Positions 1 to 11,229 are shown, numbered from the stretch's first letter. The stretch is DNA of 64,000 bases from Corynespora cassiicola (GCA_022059125.1 JAEUWY010000001.1:62001-126000), one strand, 5' to 3'. Notes: generated from the letters alone by a model not told the origin. Numbers and translations are program-made.

Positions 1-233
1 CGCTGGTCAATAGTGATAACCTGGAAACCATGGCCTAGGAAAAATGGGATCTGAAGGATCCAATCGCTATGATCGCAGGCCCGGCCGTAGATAAGAACAA
101 TCGGATCGCCAGAACCTTCGACGGTATAGAAGAGATTGACGCCGTTGTTGTTGTAGTAGTAGTAGTAGTAAAACCCCCCTACTTTGTTCCAGACTTCGGT
201 TCCGTTCTGTATATTGCGGTCTAGCCCACGCAT
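1..233 (-). CDS. alpha/beta hydrolase, 5' part (runs off left edge)
   Basis: The 5' end of a gene whose remainder lies outside the window. From the ATG at 233-231 the frame stays open to the edge and encodes about 77 residues. A run of six Tyr then three Asn codons (a TAC/AAC microsatellite, 149-175) precedes a typical alpha/beta-hydrolase N-terminus: VNLFYTVEGSGDPIVLI, then YGRACDHSDW and the second strand FQVITIDQ. In the family the oxyanion segment is usually HGWACDHSDW; here His and Trp are replaced by Tyr and Arg, which may lower activity. The catalytic Ser, Asp and His would lie off-window. The start is the only upstream in-frame ATG I see; an intron near the microsatellite cannot be excluded. 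An imperfect copy of the CTTGGCGAAA motif (one mismatch) is at 759-768. Confidence 0.7.
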   Translation of the reverse strand, partial: MRGLDRNIQNGTEVWNKVGGFYYYYYYNNNGVNLFYTVEGSGDPIVLIYGRACDHSDWILQIPFFLGHGFQVITIDQ

Positions 234-986
234 TTGTGCTACTGGGATTTAACTTGAGTAGACACAAGATCGCTTGAGAAAGCTGACCTACCTCCGCTCG
301 CGATGGCTATTTTTTTCTGCCATGTCTTGTTTACTGATAGATGTCAAGCATTGCAATTCAAGCTTATCTAACGCAGATATAGCCACAACGTATACAGCTG
401 CGACAAAGCAGGAGAACGCAGTCTTCATGTCGGCGAGAATTATGGAAAGAAATATGTTCAAGAAACTTCGACCTAGATCTAGACATTTCTCATTTGTAAA
501 TTCAAACTGTATACCGGGGTGAAGCTTGCTAATCTACAAACCTCAACATCTGGTCAGCTCATCGGGCTAGCTCTCATTTTTCTTACTAGTATTCGGACTA
601 ATAGACGTCCGCAGCTAAATGGCTTTGCCTAAGCAGTGTTAAGTTTAGCAGGATTACCCATATTTTGTATTTCAAAGCAATCGAACTTAGAGCTAGACGA
701 AGATGTATTGGACGGGTCCACCGATACATTTATAATCTAGTCCCTTTCGAGTAGCTGGATTCGCCAAGTAGACGCTAACAAGATGAGGCAATAGCACCTA
801 AAACAGGGCCTACAGCAGAAGCCCGGTTGTTAGTTCGCCGAAGAATCCAGGGAGCTTTGCGGTTAAACTCTATAGTCTATGATTGCTCAAATCTTCTCGA
901 TTCGGCTATGGTATTCATCTCAACTGCAGCCTACCTCAGTACGAACGCACCAAGTTAGATGATAGGAACATCGATAATTAAGCTAT
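234..986. other. intergenic, no gene recognised
   Basis: No reading frame here resembles a known protein. The only notable sequence is a diverged copy, at about 735-770, of the bipartite block (TAGTCCCTTTCGAG, a short gap, then TTCGCCAAG) also found upstream of other genes in the first 25 kb. Confidence 0.5.
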
Positions 987-2651
987 CTACGCAGGGATTT
1001 CTGGAACTAGAAGATAGGACTCATAAGGTCCACCAGTATGAACTACGTGCTTGCCTTTGTTAAGTGTACTAGGATGGGTAAAGGATGGATTATGTCCTGG
1101 GTGTGGATCGCTTCCTTTGAGTGTGAGACGGATTTTCTCCCCCTTCTTAAACAGAACACTGGTTGGCCAAATTTCAATGTCGACTGGAACAATCTCGCCA
1201 TGCTTTAGCTTGAGCTCACGGGTATGTTTGTGTACAGGCTGGTGAGGCGTCGATAGCCTATCGTCCAACTCGCGATGCGAGACACGGAGCCAACCGCCAG
1301 CAAAAGGTCCATCTGCAGATAGGGTCCTCCATGGGAATTCAACTCTGTTTCCCGTCCGGTCGATCTTGTCGAATTCAACAAAGAGATCCATGTCATCATG
1401 ACCCCGAGCCTCTACGCAAAGCCTGAGCTTGAAATGACCAGTGAATTCCATGTCTTTGGGAATAATGTAGTCAAATGCAAGATGTTGGGTTTCTTCCGGT
1501 GCTTGATTGACATCATATTCGGACTCGGATGAGTCTAAGGATAATTCTGGACGCATGGATCGCTTCCCAGAGTCCAGAAAGAGTTTGGCGTATCTCGTTC
1601 GATTGAGCGGCCATTACTGCTCCGCCCTATAATTACCAATGTAATATCGTTCTCGAATTTCAAGATTCACCTGCGGCCAGTAATCTACTTCGCTGTCTGT
1701 CTCTTTCAGGAACTTGTCAAAAAACTGCCGTTGGCGCTCTTGATCCTCGTAAAATGACGGAAATTTGCGCCGGCCGTGGAAACGGAGCCACTTCTTGGAT
1801 GAACTGATCTTCTTGAAACCTTCGAGCATGCCTCGAGTGTGTAATCCGAAGTCGCCCCAGTTTGCAACTACATATGCTGGAACTGTAATCGCAGACAAGT
1901 CTGCGTTCTTGCTCTTCCAGTAATCATCGAAGAAAGGGTGCGCATCCTGTAGACCACTGAAGTTTTCGATCAGATTCCTACCCCTGCCCCACGGGGTAGG
2001 GATGGTGTTTTCAATAAAAGGTGATTTGATGCCGCCGTGGTAAGCTAGCTTTCGATAAAAGTCGGTAACACCCTCGTTCGGGTTGATAGCCTTCAGATGA
2101 GGAGGATTCATGGCTGCGACCCTCCACTGAGACCAGGCAAGGTAAGATACCCCCGTCATGCTGACGTTTCCTTGGCTCCACTCCTGAGTTCCCGCACTGT
2201 CAATGGCATCATAGCAGTCCTGTATTTCTCGGATCATCTCCATGGTCGTCTTGCCCACTGTGGCCGTGTCCCTGGCGGTGGCCCTTGTTTCTTCCGCCGT
2301 GTTAAGGGTCTGCTGTGTAATCGTAGTCGTCTGGCGGATGAACTCCGTCGTGCTCTTTACTTTGCTTCGGATCTCGCTGAGGGCTTGCGTGGTGCTCTCG
2401 ACTGCAGCTCTGGCTTCGGTTTGCGCCATGTTCAACGCGTCGCACACGGTGTTGAGGTCGGGCGCGTGTTGTGTTTTCAGGATAAAGGCCACTGTGCTGT
2501 GGATAATGGTTTTGACGAGGTTGGCTGGTACGGGCTGGTCGTTCGTGCGCTCAATGCAGCTCAGTGTGTCCTGAAGATAAGTGCTGAGGCGGATGGCATG
2601 CTCGCGGATTGAGATTGGCCAGGTTGACTTCTGAGGCCCTTGCGTCGCCAT
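987..2651 (-). pseudogene. LINE gag / CocE-NonD hydrolase chimera with in-frame stop
   Basis: From an ATG at 2651, about 144 residues of a Tad-type LINE ORF1 (gag-like, Thr/Ala-rich coiled coil) run in frame into a CocE/NonD-type hydrolase (x-Pro dipeptidyl-peptidase superfamily). The hydrolase part starts near DCYDAIDSAGTQEW (about 2219) and keeps the nucleophile elbow GVSYLAW, the cap region and the ERQRQFFDKFL segment. A TAA at 1616-1614 interrupts the frame after RAEQ. Translation in the same frame continues WPLNRTRYAKLFLDSG and on through the C-terminal beta-sandwich domain to the stop at 987. The first hydrolase strands (start and oxyanion region) have been lost to the retroelement sequence. 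Because both halves stay in frame on each side of the TAA, the break is recent, or the stop is read through. A retained intron at the stop is possible, but I see no good splice pair. Confidence 0.75.
2220..2651 (-). mobile_element. LINE (Tad-like) gag N-terminal fragment
   Basis: Residues 1-144 of the chimera. The opening WPISIREHAIRLSTYLQDTL, the segment PANLVKTIIHSTVAFILK and the long Thr/Ala/Gln-rich helix are characteristic of ORF1 of Tad-clade LINEs in Dothideomycetes, from my memory of that family. No reverse transcriptase, endonuclease or poly-A end is present. A 5'-end fragment is unusual for a LINE, since these normally truncate at the 5' side, so capture or rearrangement is likely rather than simple retrotransposition. 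Confidence 0.6.
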
Positions 2652-2839
2652 GGCGCCTCAGTCGCACTGGGAGATGCGTCTAGGGCCAGACAAGTCAGCT
2701 GGCGTCGAGAGCGAACGTTTATGTGCGATAAACGGCGTTGATTCCCAAAAATCGAGTTCTCGCTATTTTCGTGTTTTTTGTTCTACAACCTATTGATTGG
2801 CTTAGAAAGCTTCTGCTTGGCTTTAAAGTCGGTCAGAAC

Positions 2840-2849
2840 CTTGGCGAAA
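2840..2849 (+). promoter_or_regulatory. CTTGGCGAAA motif, shared promoter of chimera and MRJP-like gene
   Basis: An exact copy of the recurrent 10-mer, with a second nine-base copy (TTGGCGAAA) at 2880-2888. It lies about 190 bp upstream of the chimera start (2651) and about 325 bp upstream of the divergent gene at 3173, so one cluster of sites could serve both. Confidence 0.45.
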
Positions 2850-3172
2850 TGACTCTTCTAAACTAGATTAGCCTACAGATTGGCGAAACCCAAAACAAGA
2901 TAATTTCCATGACAGGTTCAACGTTCGTTTATAACTCCGCGAAGCTAACTCTCTTAAGTAGCATACTTGCTTGTAACTGACGTAACGCTTGATAAAACCT
3001 TCGGCCCGAAAAAGAGCCAAGAGCTTGGCACAAAAGCAGTAATTAATCCATCTGTATCTGCTGATTAATTGTCGTGATCTGTAGCGGATAAAAGACTGAA
3101 GTCCTGTGTTGAACCTGTACATAGACTTTGCTTACTCACAGGTTTTGCCTAGTGTCGTTTGAGAACGGAACC

Positions 3173-4684
3173 ATGCGTTTAACACAGATATACACGCTGA
3201 GCATACTGCTCCCCGGCCTCGCAAGCTCGCAACAACTCCTTACCGACCCGGGCACCGCCGGCCCTACCCTCGAGATTGCCCACCTGTATTATGACCAATA
3301 CCCAGCAGGTACAACCTCTCAACCTAACTCTAATCTAAAGGAAATATCCAGAAAGATCTAGGAGTTCATTCTCAACTAACATGAAAAAGGAATAACAATC
3401 TCTCGCACCGGCCGCAAATTCTCAACCTACCCTCCAGGGCTCGACCCAAATAATACCAATACGGGCACAAGCAACAAATACAACGTTGCCGAGCTCTTTC
3501 CTAACAACACTGAGCGTGCTTATCCCTCTGTAGAACTCAACTCCCCACCCGGCGGCGCTATAAATTACACTACTGTTCCCCTCTCCGGAGCAAATTATGC
3601 CACGCACCTTATCGGTGTGCAAAGCGCGGTTGTAGACCCCCTAGACCGCCTCTGGATCCTGGACACGGGCCGGGCACTTACGCCCCAGGGCATCCTGGTG
3701 CCCGCCAGCGTGGGCGGGGCGAAACTTATGGCGGTAGATTTGAGCACCAACAAGGTCATCAGGACCATTATTTTCCCGGACTCTGTGGCGTATCCGACGA
3801 GTTATTTCAATGATATCAGGTTTGATCTTAGCAAAGGGGAGGGGGGCGAGGGTGTAGCGTACATTACGGATTCGAGTACCGAGGGGAGCAATGGGATTGT
3901 GATTGTGGATCTCGGGAGTGGAGAGAGCTGGAGACACTTGGATGGTATGTTCATGCGTTTCTTATTGTTTTGCTTGCGGGTTTGAAACGGGAAGCATATT
4001 AGAAAAGTTCGTGGTTGGACAGTACCACGTAACGACATCTTTTCGATGGGAAAAATCCCATGCTGACATATTGTTGCATTGTAGGTACACCCGAGGTCCG
4101 CCCTGAGCGCGGTTTCGTGCCCTATGTCTGGGGTAGTCCCATGTATTCGATTCCTGGTCCCGGTCAACCGAGCAACACGATATCGGTAGGTGCAGATGGA
4201 ATAGCGATTTCGGCCGATGGAGAAGACCTGTTTTGGGGCGCGGTGGGTGGACGTTCCCTGTATAGTATACCCACTGCAAGGCTGCTTGACAGAAGTCCTG
4301 CTTCCGAACTGCTAGCTCAGGCTAGTGTCATGAACCGTGGACAGAGGGGCTTCAGTGATGGATTTGAGACAGATTCGAATGGGCTCATTTATACTGGAAA
4401 CATGGAGCACAACGCTATAACCTTCTACAGCCCCAAGAATTCAAGCGTAGGGTTGTTTGTTCGGGATCCAAGGATTAATTGGATTGACACAAGTAAGCTA
4501 GAATACTCTCTCCTAGTAATAAGATAGTAAGCAGAAGCTAACAACAGCAGTGTCAATTGCCAACGATGGCTTTTTATACTTTACTGTTAACCAGCTGCAC
4601 CTTTCTTCAAGTACACGTCAGAAACCTTTTGTCTTGTTTCGAGCACGTCTTCTAGACAATAGTACAAGAGTATTGTTAACGTAA
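3173..4684 (+). CDS. secreted major royal jelly / yellow-family protein
   Basis: Exons 3173-3308, 3390-3944, 4085-4492 and 4551-4684 join in phase into 410 codons plus stop, with good GT-AG introns of 81, 140 and 58 bp. The protein starts with a signal peptide (MRLTQIYTLSILLPGLASS). It then shows the family signatures YYDQYPAGITISRTGRKFS, YPPGLDPNNTNTG, VDPLDRLWILDTGR, YFNDIRFDL, YITDSS and DGFLYFTVNQLHL. These belong to the yellow/MRJP six-bladed propeller fold (SMP-30-like). It is probably extracellular; the fungal members have no firmly established reaction. The gene looks intact. Its last sense codon and stop (ACG TAA) are the first bases of the Fot1-type element inserted at the 3' end; before insertion the frame would have ended GCT TAA. 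It diverges from the CocE chimera. Confidence 0.88.
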
Positions 4685-6492
4685 CCCACAAGCGAGCCGA
4701 TCAGCTCCTAACTGCCCCCAACGCTCATCACCACCTACTTAACCACCTTAAAAAAACACAATAATAAATCAACACAGAAAGTAACTAGAGTAGTTATACT
4801 GTTATTTTACAAATACAAGAGTTATATCCTTGGTCTCTGCAACGCGTGCAGCGCGCTCTAGCCTGCCGGCTGCCATTAAGGCGAGCCTTACCTTCACGCG
4901 TCTCCTCGTTCAATTGCTTCTTAACGTCCTTTTGAGCGACAATATCAGCCCCCTTAGCCTTTGTTAAGGTTCCTTCACGCTGGATCCGCTTTTATTTTCG
5001 CTTTATACGTTGCGTGGCAGCTGTATTAGCCTTTTTAAAGTTTTTAATTTGCGTACAAAACAATACAACTTTATAAGTTAGTATTACAGCACTCTTGTTA
5101 AACTGAGCGAGCGCTTCAATAATAGAAACAGGTAGTAAGCTTTTATGCCTCCTAATCTTGTTGCGGATTAACGTTGATTGAGCCTCCAGCTCGTACGCGT
5201 TGCTCGGTGTTCTGGCCTCCCACTGGGCAGCTTTAGGGAGGGCTGGCGTGGGCGCGCGTAGCTTCACGTCAAGCTTTGACAGAACTGCCTCTGGGTTGTA
5301 CGGGACTATTCCTGCCTCTCGGAAGCTTGCCCGTATGTTGCTCTCTGTAAAGGATTGTTCAAATGCCTTCCTAAAGGCCGGCAGAAAGGTGATTTTGTTG
5401 ATATGATTGATGTGGTCGCGCGCCAAGCCAGAGATCTTATTACCGTACGCCCGCTTTAAGGGCGAAAAGCACCCTATATTAAGTGGCTCGAGAAGGTGTG
5501 ACGAATGCGAAGGCATGCAGAGAGTGATAATCTTGCTCTCTTTGCAGAGGTTCTGGAAGGCAAGAGGGTTATGGCTCTTGTGGCCGTTAGTAATAAGGAG
5601 TTAGTAGGCCCCCGTTGTACGACTCTGCGTATAGGCTTTAAAGCGTTCTAACTAACGTACACCAGCTTATTTGTTGTCCAGCCTGTCTCGCTGAGTGCGA
5701 TGTACTAGCTAGGTAGGAAATTGTCGCTCTTGTACCACGTAGAGAGGTAGTGCTTACCCGCGAAGATAATGAAGGGAGGAATTGCCTAGCCGCACGCGTT
5801 AATCCTCTGGATCACTGTGGCCCACTCCTAATTGCCTGGCTGGACGCCCTTAGGTCGATTTCGCCTCTCTGATGCTGTGACTACTAATTAAGCTGACATT
5901 CTGCCCAGCATAAAGCCCGTTTTGTTAAAGTTGTATATGTCTTTATCAGGAATGCTGTACTTCTCTTTTGTATGATGCAGCAGCTCAAACCAGGGCGTAT
6001 AACCTTGGGAACCTTACACAGGACCCACTGGCGATCCTGCTGGCGGGTTGATTAAACTTGGAGGTCTGGCTGACGCTTAACAAAGTTGCTAGGCCAGTTG
6101 ATACTAACGTGGCCCGCCCCTCGGGCAGTAAGCAGCTGATCAGCCATATTACGTACGGCACTTAGTGTGGGCGCAAATCCTCGTGAGTCCAGCTCAAGGA
6201 TATGAGCGAAAATCACCTCCTCTTCAAGCTTGGTCAGCCGCTTTGAGTTGGGCTGGCAATCGCGTCGCGCAGGTCGTTCAGCAGAGCGATTATAGAGCGT
6301 AGTAAATAGAACGTTATAGGTCTTAGCAGCGCGTCGTACGCTTGCAATTAAGTTATTTTAAATTACTGTAAAAGCAAGAACGATAAGAGCTTCGTTGCAA
6401 GTTGATTAAGGATTATTTTGTGGAGGCATTGTGGGTGTAAGTTGCACGCGTTGGGGCAGTCACAAGCTGATCGGCTCGCTTGTGGGTTACGC
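4679..6492 (-). mobile_element. Fot1/pogo element E, decayed
   Basis: Bounded by imperfect terminal inverted repeats. The left end begins ACGTAACCCACAAGCGAGCC and the right end is its reverse complement with one mismatch in 28 bp, with weaker similarity further in. A TA target duplication is at 4677-4678 and 6493-6494. The transposase lies on the minus strand and is broken. The longest surviving frame (5516-4992) shows the third-Asp region of the DDE_1 domain (SSHLLEPLNIGCFSPLKRAYG, with LN where intact copies have LD) and FREAGIVPYNPEAVLSKL. Upstream parts are readable only across several stops and frameshifts. Length is 1814 bp, normal for this family. It is non-autonomous and inactive by its own protein, but the ends are still good. 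Confidence 0.88.
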
Positions 6493-6505
6493 TAGCTTAA
6501 AGATA

Positions 6506-6928
6506 ACGTGTTTCACCACCGAGCGCCGCACTTTTAAAAGTACAACGCCTGCGCAACAACAACGCGTGATGTCTCAGCCACAACAATCTTCTAAACTCTA
6601 TACTGAAGCTGACATGCAGCTTGCAATATATAATATCTTAAGAAACCAAATTAAAAGTATCCGATGCGCTGAGAAAGTCTATAAAGTGCCTGAACGAACG
6701 CTCCGACGGCGACGCGACGGAACACGCTCTCCACGCGACTGCGAGCCGAACGCAAAGCGCCTTACAAAGCTAGAAGAGAAGGCAGTTGTACTACGTATAA
6801 TTAAGGAGTCTGATCGTGGGATATCCTCCTCAAAGGCAGATATACGAGATATGGCAGATAAACTGCTAAGAGAGCGTGGTAGTGGCGCTGTTGGCAAGAA
6901 TTGGGTTGACAGGTTCATCCAGCGTACA
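6506..6928 (+). mobile_element. Fot1/pogo element F, 5' fragment
   Basis: Begins ACGTGTTTCACCACC after a TA at 6504-6505, only 12 bp right of element E and its TA duplication. From an ATG at 6570 (MSQPQQSSKL) it encodes the N-terminal helix-turn-helix and CENP-B-like DNA-binding part of a transposase (KVYKVPERTLRRRRDGT; VGKNWVDRFIQR). Homology ends abruptly at about 6928, where sequence of the antisense Zn2Cys6 gene begins. The DDE domain and right terminal repeat are missing. Confidence 0.8.
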
Positions 6929-8550
6929 CTGGGATTTGCAGTCGTCTTTGTTTTCCTGGAACACTCGAATTGCCGTCGTAAATGGGAAATAGGTAGAGGC
7001 AGGGCCCCACAACTTCATCTCAAGCCTCATTAGAAACGGCATACTATCGCATATCATCTCTGCCAACTTTATGTTAAGTCTTTGAGAAGACGATTCGCAG
7101 GGGTATTGCTCGCAGGTTCGGTGGCCAGATTCCTTCGTTGATTTCAAAGTCCTACAGATAAGGTCTAGATGCGTCAGCACGACAATCTTGAATGACCAAC
7201 AGTGCATCAAGCTACTAGCAGTCATAATGTCTGGAAACCAGAGAGTATATGTCCCTGGGGCTGATCCATATGCCGAGTCGAACCTCTGCCAGTACAGAGG
7301 AGATAACGATTGGCGTGCCGCCTCAACTTCCCAATTTTCGAAAGATTGAAGAAAGAGACCAGCATCCCTGTGGAGATGCTCCAGAGCCGTAAAGTTAGAG
7401 TCCTCAATCGGGTGTTCCAAATCAGCACATCGCTCTAGCAAGCCTGGAAGCTGAGCGGCCTTATTGAGAAGCGACTGCAGAAGTGAGAGAGGCTGCTCTT
7501 GGGGCCGAATCGTCCACTCATCGCGTGCAAGAAAAGTTTTCTTTCGATTCTTTATAGCTCGGACCACCTAGAAGATGGCAGACACAATAAGCACAGAAGT
7601 TTAGCCGTGCCATTAGCAGCCAAACTTACCAGCAAGGGTCTAAAGCCGACCAAAAGCTTATGTAAAACACCATCAGCGAATGGCTCAGGTCCAAGATGTT
7701 CCATAAAGTTCTCAACGGCTGCTGCATGCTTCATCCAACTACTTTCCGATGTTGGCACCACAAGCTTGAGATCACCAATTAGCTCTGAACTTTTAGCTGT
7801 TTGGATTTCATTTTAGAGTTAGCGCACTTACTTCTGTCACTGCCAAACACATGATAGCAGTGCTGTGTCCAACTCCAAGGTCGCCGCGGGCTTTATGAAG
7901 CGCAGAGCCTACAAGGCTGAGCGACTTGCAATACGCTTCAAGCATCTTAGGCTGAGATGTTTCGTACCCAAGGCTGTAGTGGCGAAGAGCTGCTGCAAAA
8001 GCTACGATGGCTGCTGAAAGAAACTCCTCAATCTGCCCTTTCGCAAACAATAATGGGAGTGCCTCCACCCAAGCTCCGCAGATTTGGTTGTGCCACGGAT
8101 TGAACTCTGCAGGCGTACTACTGTTGAAAGGGGCATACTGCTCCACGATGAATCGAATGTCTTGTTCCAGGCTATAGCATTGGCTTCCCTGTGAATGATC
8201 CAATTTATTTAAATTTGCCAGTCCACTGCAACCGACAGTTTGAATCTTTTGGCCATTATGAACTGGAGATAGCGACGCCCTTTGGTCACTTGGTTTCTTT
8301 GCGTTGTTCTTCTTGGCATCCACCGCATTTCGGGCGCTGTTGCTAGATTGAGGTACGAAAACACAAGCTTGCTGATAACCACTACAGGGAATGCGCCGGA
8401 TAGTGCATTGCCAGCAAGCCGGTAATTTTCCATCACACTGTGAATGTTAGTTCTCGTCTCCCTGCGCTTATACGGACCGGAAGAGCGATAACATACACCA
8501 AGCTTCCGTAGCCGGCATTCTTGACAAACATTAAAGCGCTTCGCTCTCAT
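6929..8550 (-). pseudogene. Zn2Cys6 transcription factor, 3' end replaced by transposon F
   Basis: Exon 1 (8550-8497, MRAKRFNVCQECRLRKLG) and exon 2 (from 8437, CDGKLPACWQC...C) join across a 59-bp GT-AG intron to rebuild a Zn2Cys6 binuclear cluster. Further exons cover about 8437-7832, 7796-7630 and 7567-6929, with a clear 62-bp intron at 7629-7568. The regulatory region shows HSTAIMCLAVTE, SSWMKHAAAVENFM, GPEPFADGVLHKL, FLARDEW and MLIWNT-region helices typical of this fungal family. The junction near 7831-7797 offers only a 35-nt canonical intron of the wrong phase, so a one-base frameshift is likely. The protein ends at DDCKSQ, where frame F sequence takes over. A second fragment at 22.7-23.4 kb preserves the missing C-terminus (SCCKRLVNRLAEVRVHFPD). 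Probably non-functional. Confidence 0.75.
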
Positions 8551-9400
8551 GAGATTGACTGATTGAGTGCTGATTGGATATTGAAAGCCCAAGCAAATAG
8601 ACGATTACGAGCTCTCGGCGAAATTCCGATAAAAGAAAAACCCTAAGGATGAGAACACGGCAAAAGGTCTACTTAAGGCAAATTCGTCCGCCAAGCCTTC
8701 CAAATTTGACCGTCAATCTCATAGCGAATAGGATTGGCCTTACTGCGCGTTGCGTACGAATCATTGGATATGTCTTTCCTGTCTTGGTCCACGAAAGGAA
8801 ATAGACTTTCTTCAGCTATTCCAATACTACATTCGGGCCTATTCTAAAGACCCCAATTCGCAGCCCAATCATTTGACGTTTTTACCCTACACTATGCTCC
8901 ATCGGCGTTATCATGGAAACCCTTGCGATGTGACTTTTACCCGGCAGCGTATAAACTTACAGCTACGGAAGAAGAGGTCTTTCTTGTAGAATTGACGAAA
9001 TTGTGTTCCATTTAACTTGTCCGTGGTTCGACTAGCAATCTGTTGGTCTCTGATTCGTTTGATCTGCAAACCATTTATTAAGTTAGTCCCTTTCAGGTAA
9101 ATACTTTCGCCAAGACAAATCATTCAAATTGAGTGTCTTTTAAGTTCTGGACACGCTTTTAACGAAACAATTTCGCAAGGATCTCCCCGCTTATTTTAAT
9201 TTTTAGTAAGCTCAGCAACCTAGCTTCCGCGCACCTCCGGTTTCCGCGCATCCCACCAAAATGGTCATGTCCATAAAAACATGTATATTGCCACTACGCT
9301 TGCCAATTAAAACATGTAGATTTGAGGGAAGCTATCGCAGCAGCTCTAGAGGCTTCTTCTTACTTTGTACGATTACCTTGTTGAGCCAGTTGAGCCGGGT
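8551..9400. other. region upstream of the Zn2Cys6 gene, no gene recognised
   Basis: No coding region supported. It contains the motif copy at 9105-9114 and its associated TAGTCCCTTTC block at about 9084-9094. Confidence 0.4.
9105..9114 (-). promoter_or_regulatory. CTTGGCGAAA motif upstream of Zn2Cys6 gene
   Basis: Exact 10-mer on the minus strand, 555 bp upstream of the start at 8550. It is preceded by TTAGTCCCTTTCAGG, closely matching the block next to the copies at about 740 and 18474. Confidence 0.4.
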
Positions 9401-9407
9401 GAGCTAT

Positions 9408-9700
9408 TTATCGGCTCATCGCAGCCCTTACACTCCCAATATCAGCAAATTGTTGATTAGGGTCTATATGAACCCGATGACGAGGGCCTCGAGGCCTGCA
9501 GCCCTTTTGTTGGCCTTTGAGAGAGGTGGCTCTAAAGCCTTCCGTTGGTGATGCATCCCTCTTCTGGGCTGGTGGAGTGGCTGGCCGAGTCATCATTTGG
9601 GAAGACCCCAATACGTGATCAATGTTGAATAGTGACAAGCCAGCTGCCTTCCAGCCAGCCCGAATCACATGCTCAGTGATGTTTTGCTCTCTAGCCTAGC
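9408..9700 (-). pseudogene. relic of a pogo/Fot-type transposase C-terminal region
   Basis: The minus-strand frame reads QNITEHVIRAGWKAAGLSLF then NIDHVLGSSQMMTRPATPP. This matches the segment after the third catalytic Asp of DDE_1 transposases (usually IRAGWKAAGLWPFNPEKVL). No start, DDE triad or terminal repeat is identifiable nearby. Confidence 0.55.
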
Positions 9701-10540
9701 TATAGCAAGTAATACCGCGTCCGTGCGCGTGATACGCGGATTCGCCTAATGCGCCGAATCAACCCAATGTACACCTGCAAAAATGAGACAGCAAAGCCAC
9801 ATACAATAGCTGTCGCCACAGGATGTTTTGGTGGAGTGCTCTATAGGCTCACGCGACAATATCATCTCATACATGCTAGTTGTATAGAGTTGTGTTAACC
9901 TTTACATAACTAGCATAGTTATAGTATATTTACTTTTAGTATATAAAACCTACTATCTTACGCACTTTAAACAAACTTTAATTTATAAAAAATATAAGTA
10001 TAAAGTAACAGTTATCTATAGCAATTAACTTAGTTTTTATTCCTTTTCTCTACACCTATACTTTAGATATACCTTGTGCTTAATCATATGGCGCTCCACA
10101 TAATTCTTTAGATCTTAGCTAGGTATATTAAGCAAGTGTCGAGACAGCAGTGACGAGGACTGGCGTCTGTGAGGTGACTGGTTCATCTAAATCTCAGGAA
10201 ATCTTAATAGATTTTATTGCTACCGAAGCATTCATCCGGAAGCTTCCCAAAGACGGACAGAAATGTTCTGCTAAACATTGTTTGCGGAGGTTTGCCAATT
10301 TTAAAGATATTGGTATCTCATGTGATATCGTGTTTTGACCGCGCTGCTGCCTACTGTTCCCTTCGCTAGTGCGACGGCCATTCACTCTGTTCAAAGCGTA
10401 TATCTACCTAGTTAGACCTACTCATTATAGTCAATCCAGTCTTCATTCTTCTTACCCACATCCATACTTGAGATAGTCTGGCTGGTAGTCGGGCACTACA
10501 TGGGTACTCTGTACCAGATTTATACTTAGGGAAAGATATG
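9701..10540. other. AT-rich gene-free stretch
   Basis: No coding region recognised. The part at about 9880-10100 is strongly AT-rich and low in complexity, as expected of old, repeat-derived fungal DNA, possibly altered by repeat-induced point mutation. Confidence 0.4.
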
Positions 10541-10678
10541 CGTCGCGCGCCAGGATGGACTGCATTACTAAACTTGCCGTGCGGTTCCTGTTAGATAGCC
10601 AGGCTAGGGTGCAACCAAGAATAATATACCAATTTTTCACAATATGAGACCACCACCCAAGCACGCGAAAGTGCGACA
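10541..10678 (+). repeat. 138-bp solo-LTR-like repeat, copy 1 (empty site)
   Basis: Matches the element at 20675-21344 along its whole length once the insertion in that copy is removed. It begins CGTCGCGCGCC (first base changed from T) and ends AAAGTGCGACA. It has no insertion at the equivalent of 20732, so it documents the pre-insertion state of the nested MITE. Confidence 0.75.
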
Positions 10679-11010
10679 TCATGTGATTGATTTAAATAAT
10701 TAACCAGAGCCAATACTTAGTTTTAGATCTTATTTTGACGGTAAAACAACTCTTACATCCGAAAGTTCTGACAACAACTGCCTAAGCTGCTGGCCGAACT
10801 ATCGAGCTCGCCGTGTAGCTTGAGTGGTGAGGCTGGACTTACACGGCAGCGATAGCAGTGAGACCAACAATGTTTTGAAATATGGCGCCCATAGCTCTAT
10901 TTTGTAGGTAAGAGAAAGAATAGAGATAGTGCGTTAAAAAGTTTGTGGACACGTTAGACGTATTGTACTTCTAAAGTATAGGTGCGGGGAAGAAGAATGA
11001 GAGCCGAGTT

Positions 11011-11147
11011 GATTGCTATAACTACAGCTCTCTACTTACATCCTCTATAGACTAGGTTCTGTCTGAAGTGTGTAGGATAATAGGTTTTATGTATTAAAAG
11101 CAAATATATTTACAACTATGTTAGTCACGTGAAGGCCAACATTATAG
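11011..11147 (+). repeat. dispersed repeat, copy with transition-type changes
   Basis: Aligns with 18903-19042 (GACTAGG, TCTGTCTGAAGTG, AAAAGCAAA, CACGTGAAGGCCAACAT). By eye most differences are C-to-T and G-to-A changes in this copy, the pattern left by repeat-induced point mutation. It lies just beyond the 3' end of the aldehyde dehydrogenase gene. The parent element is not recognised. Confidence 0.6.
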
Positions 11148-11229
11148 TTAATCCATTCTTAAAATATGCTTCCTTACATGATGAAATCTGCTAGATATTT
11201 CCTTCTGCTGAAAGACGCATACAAATAGT

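Noticed and set aside
67..267. Minus-strand frame with a Leu/Gln-rich stretch as a separate small protein.
   Set aside because: It is the wrong frame of the TAC/AAC microsatellite in the hydrolase gene.
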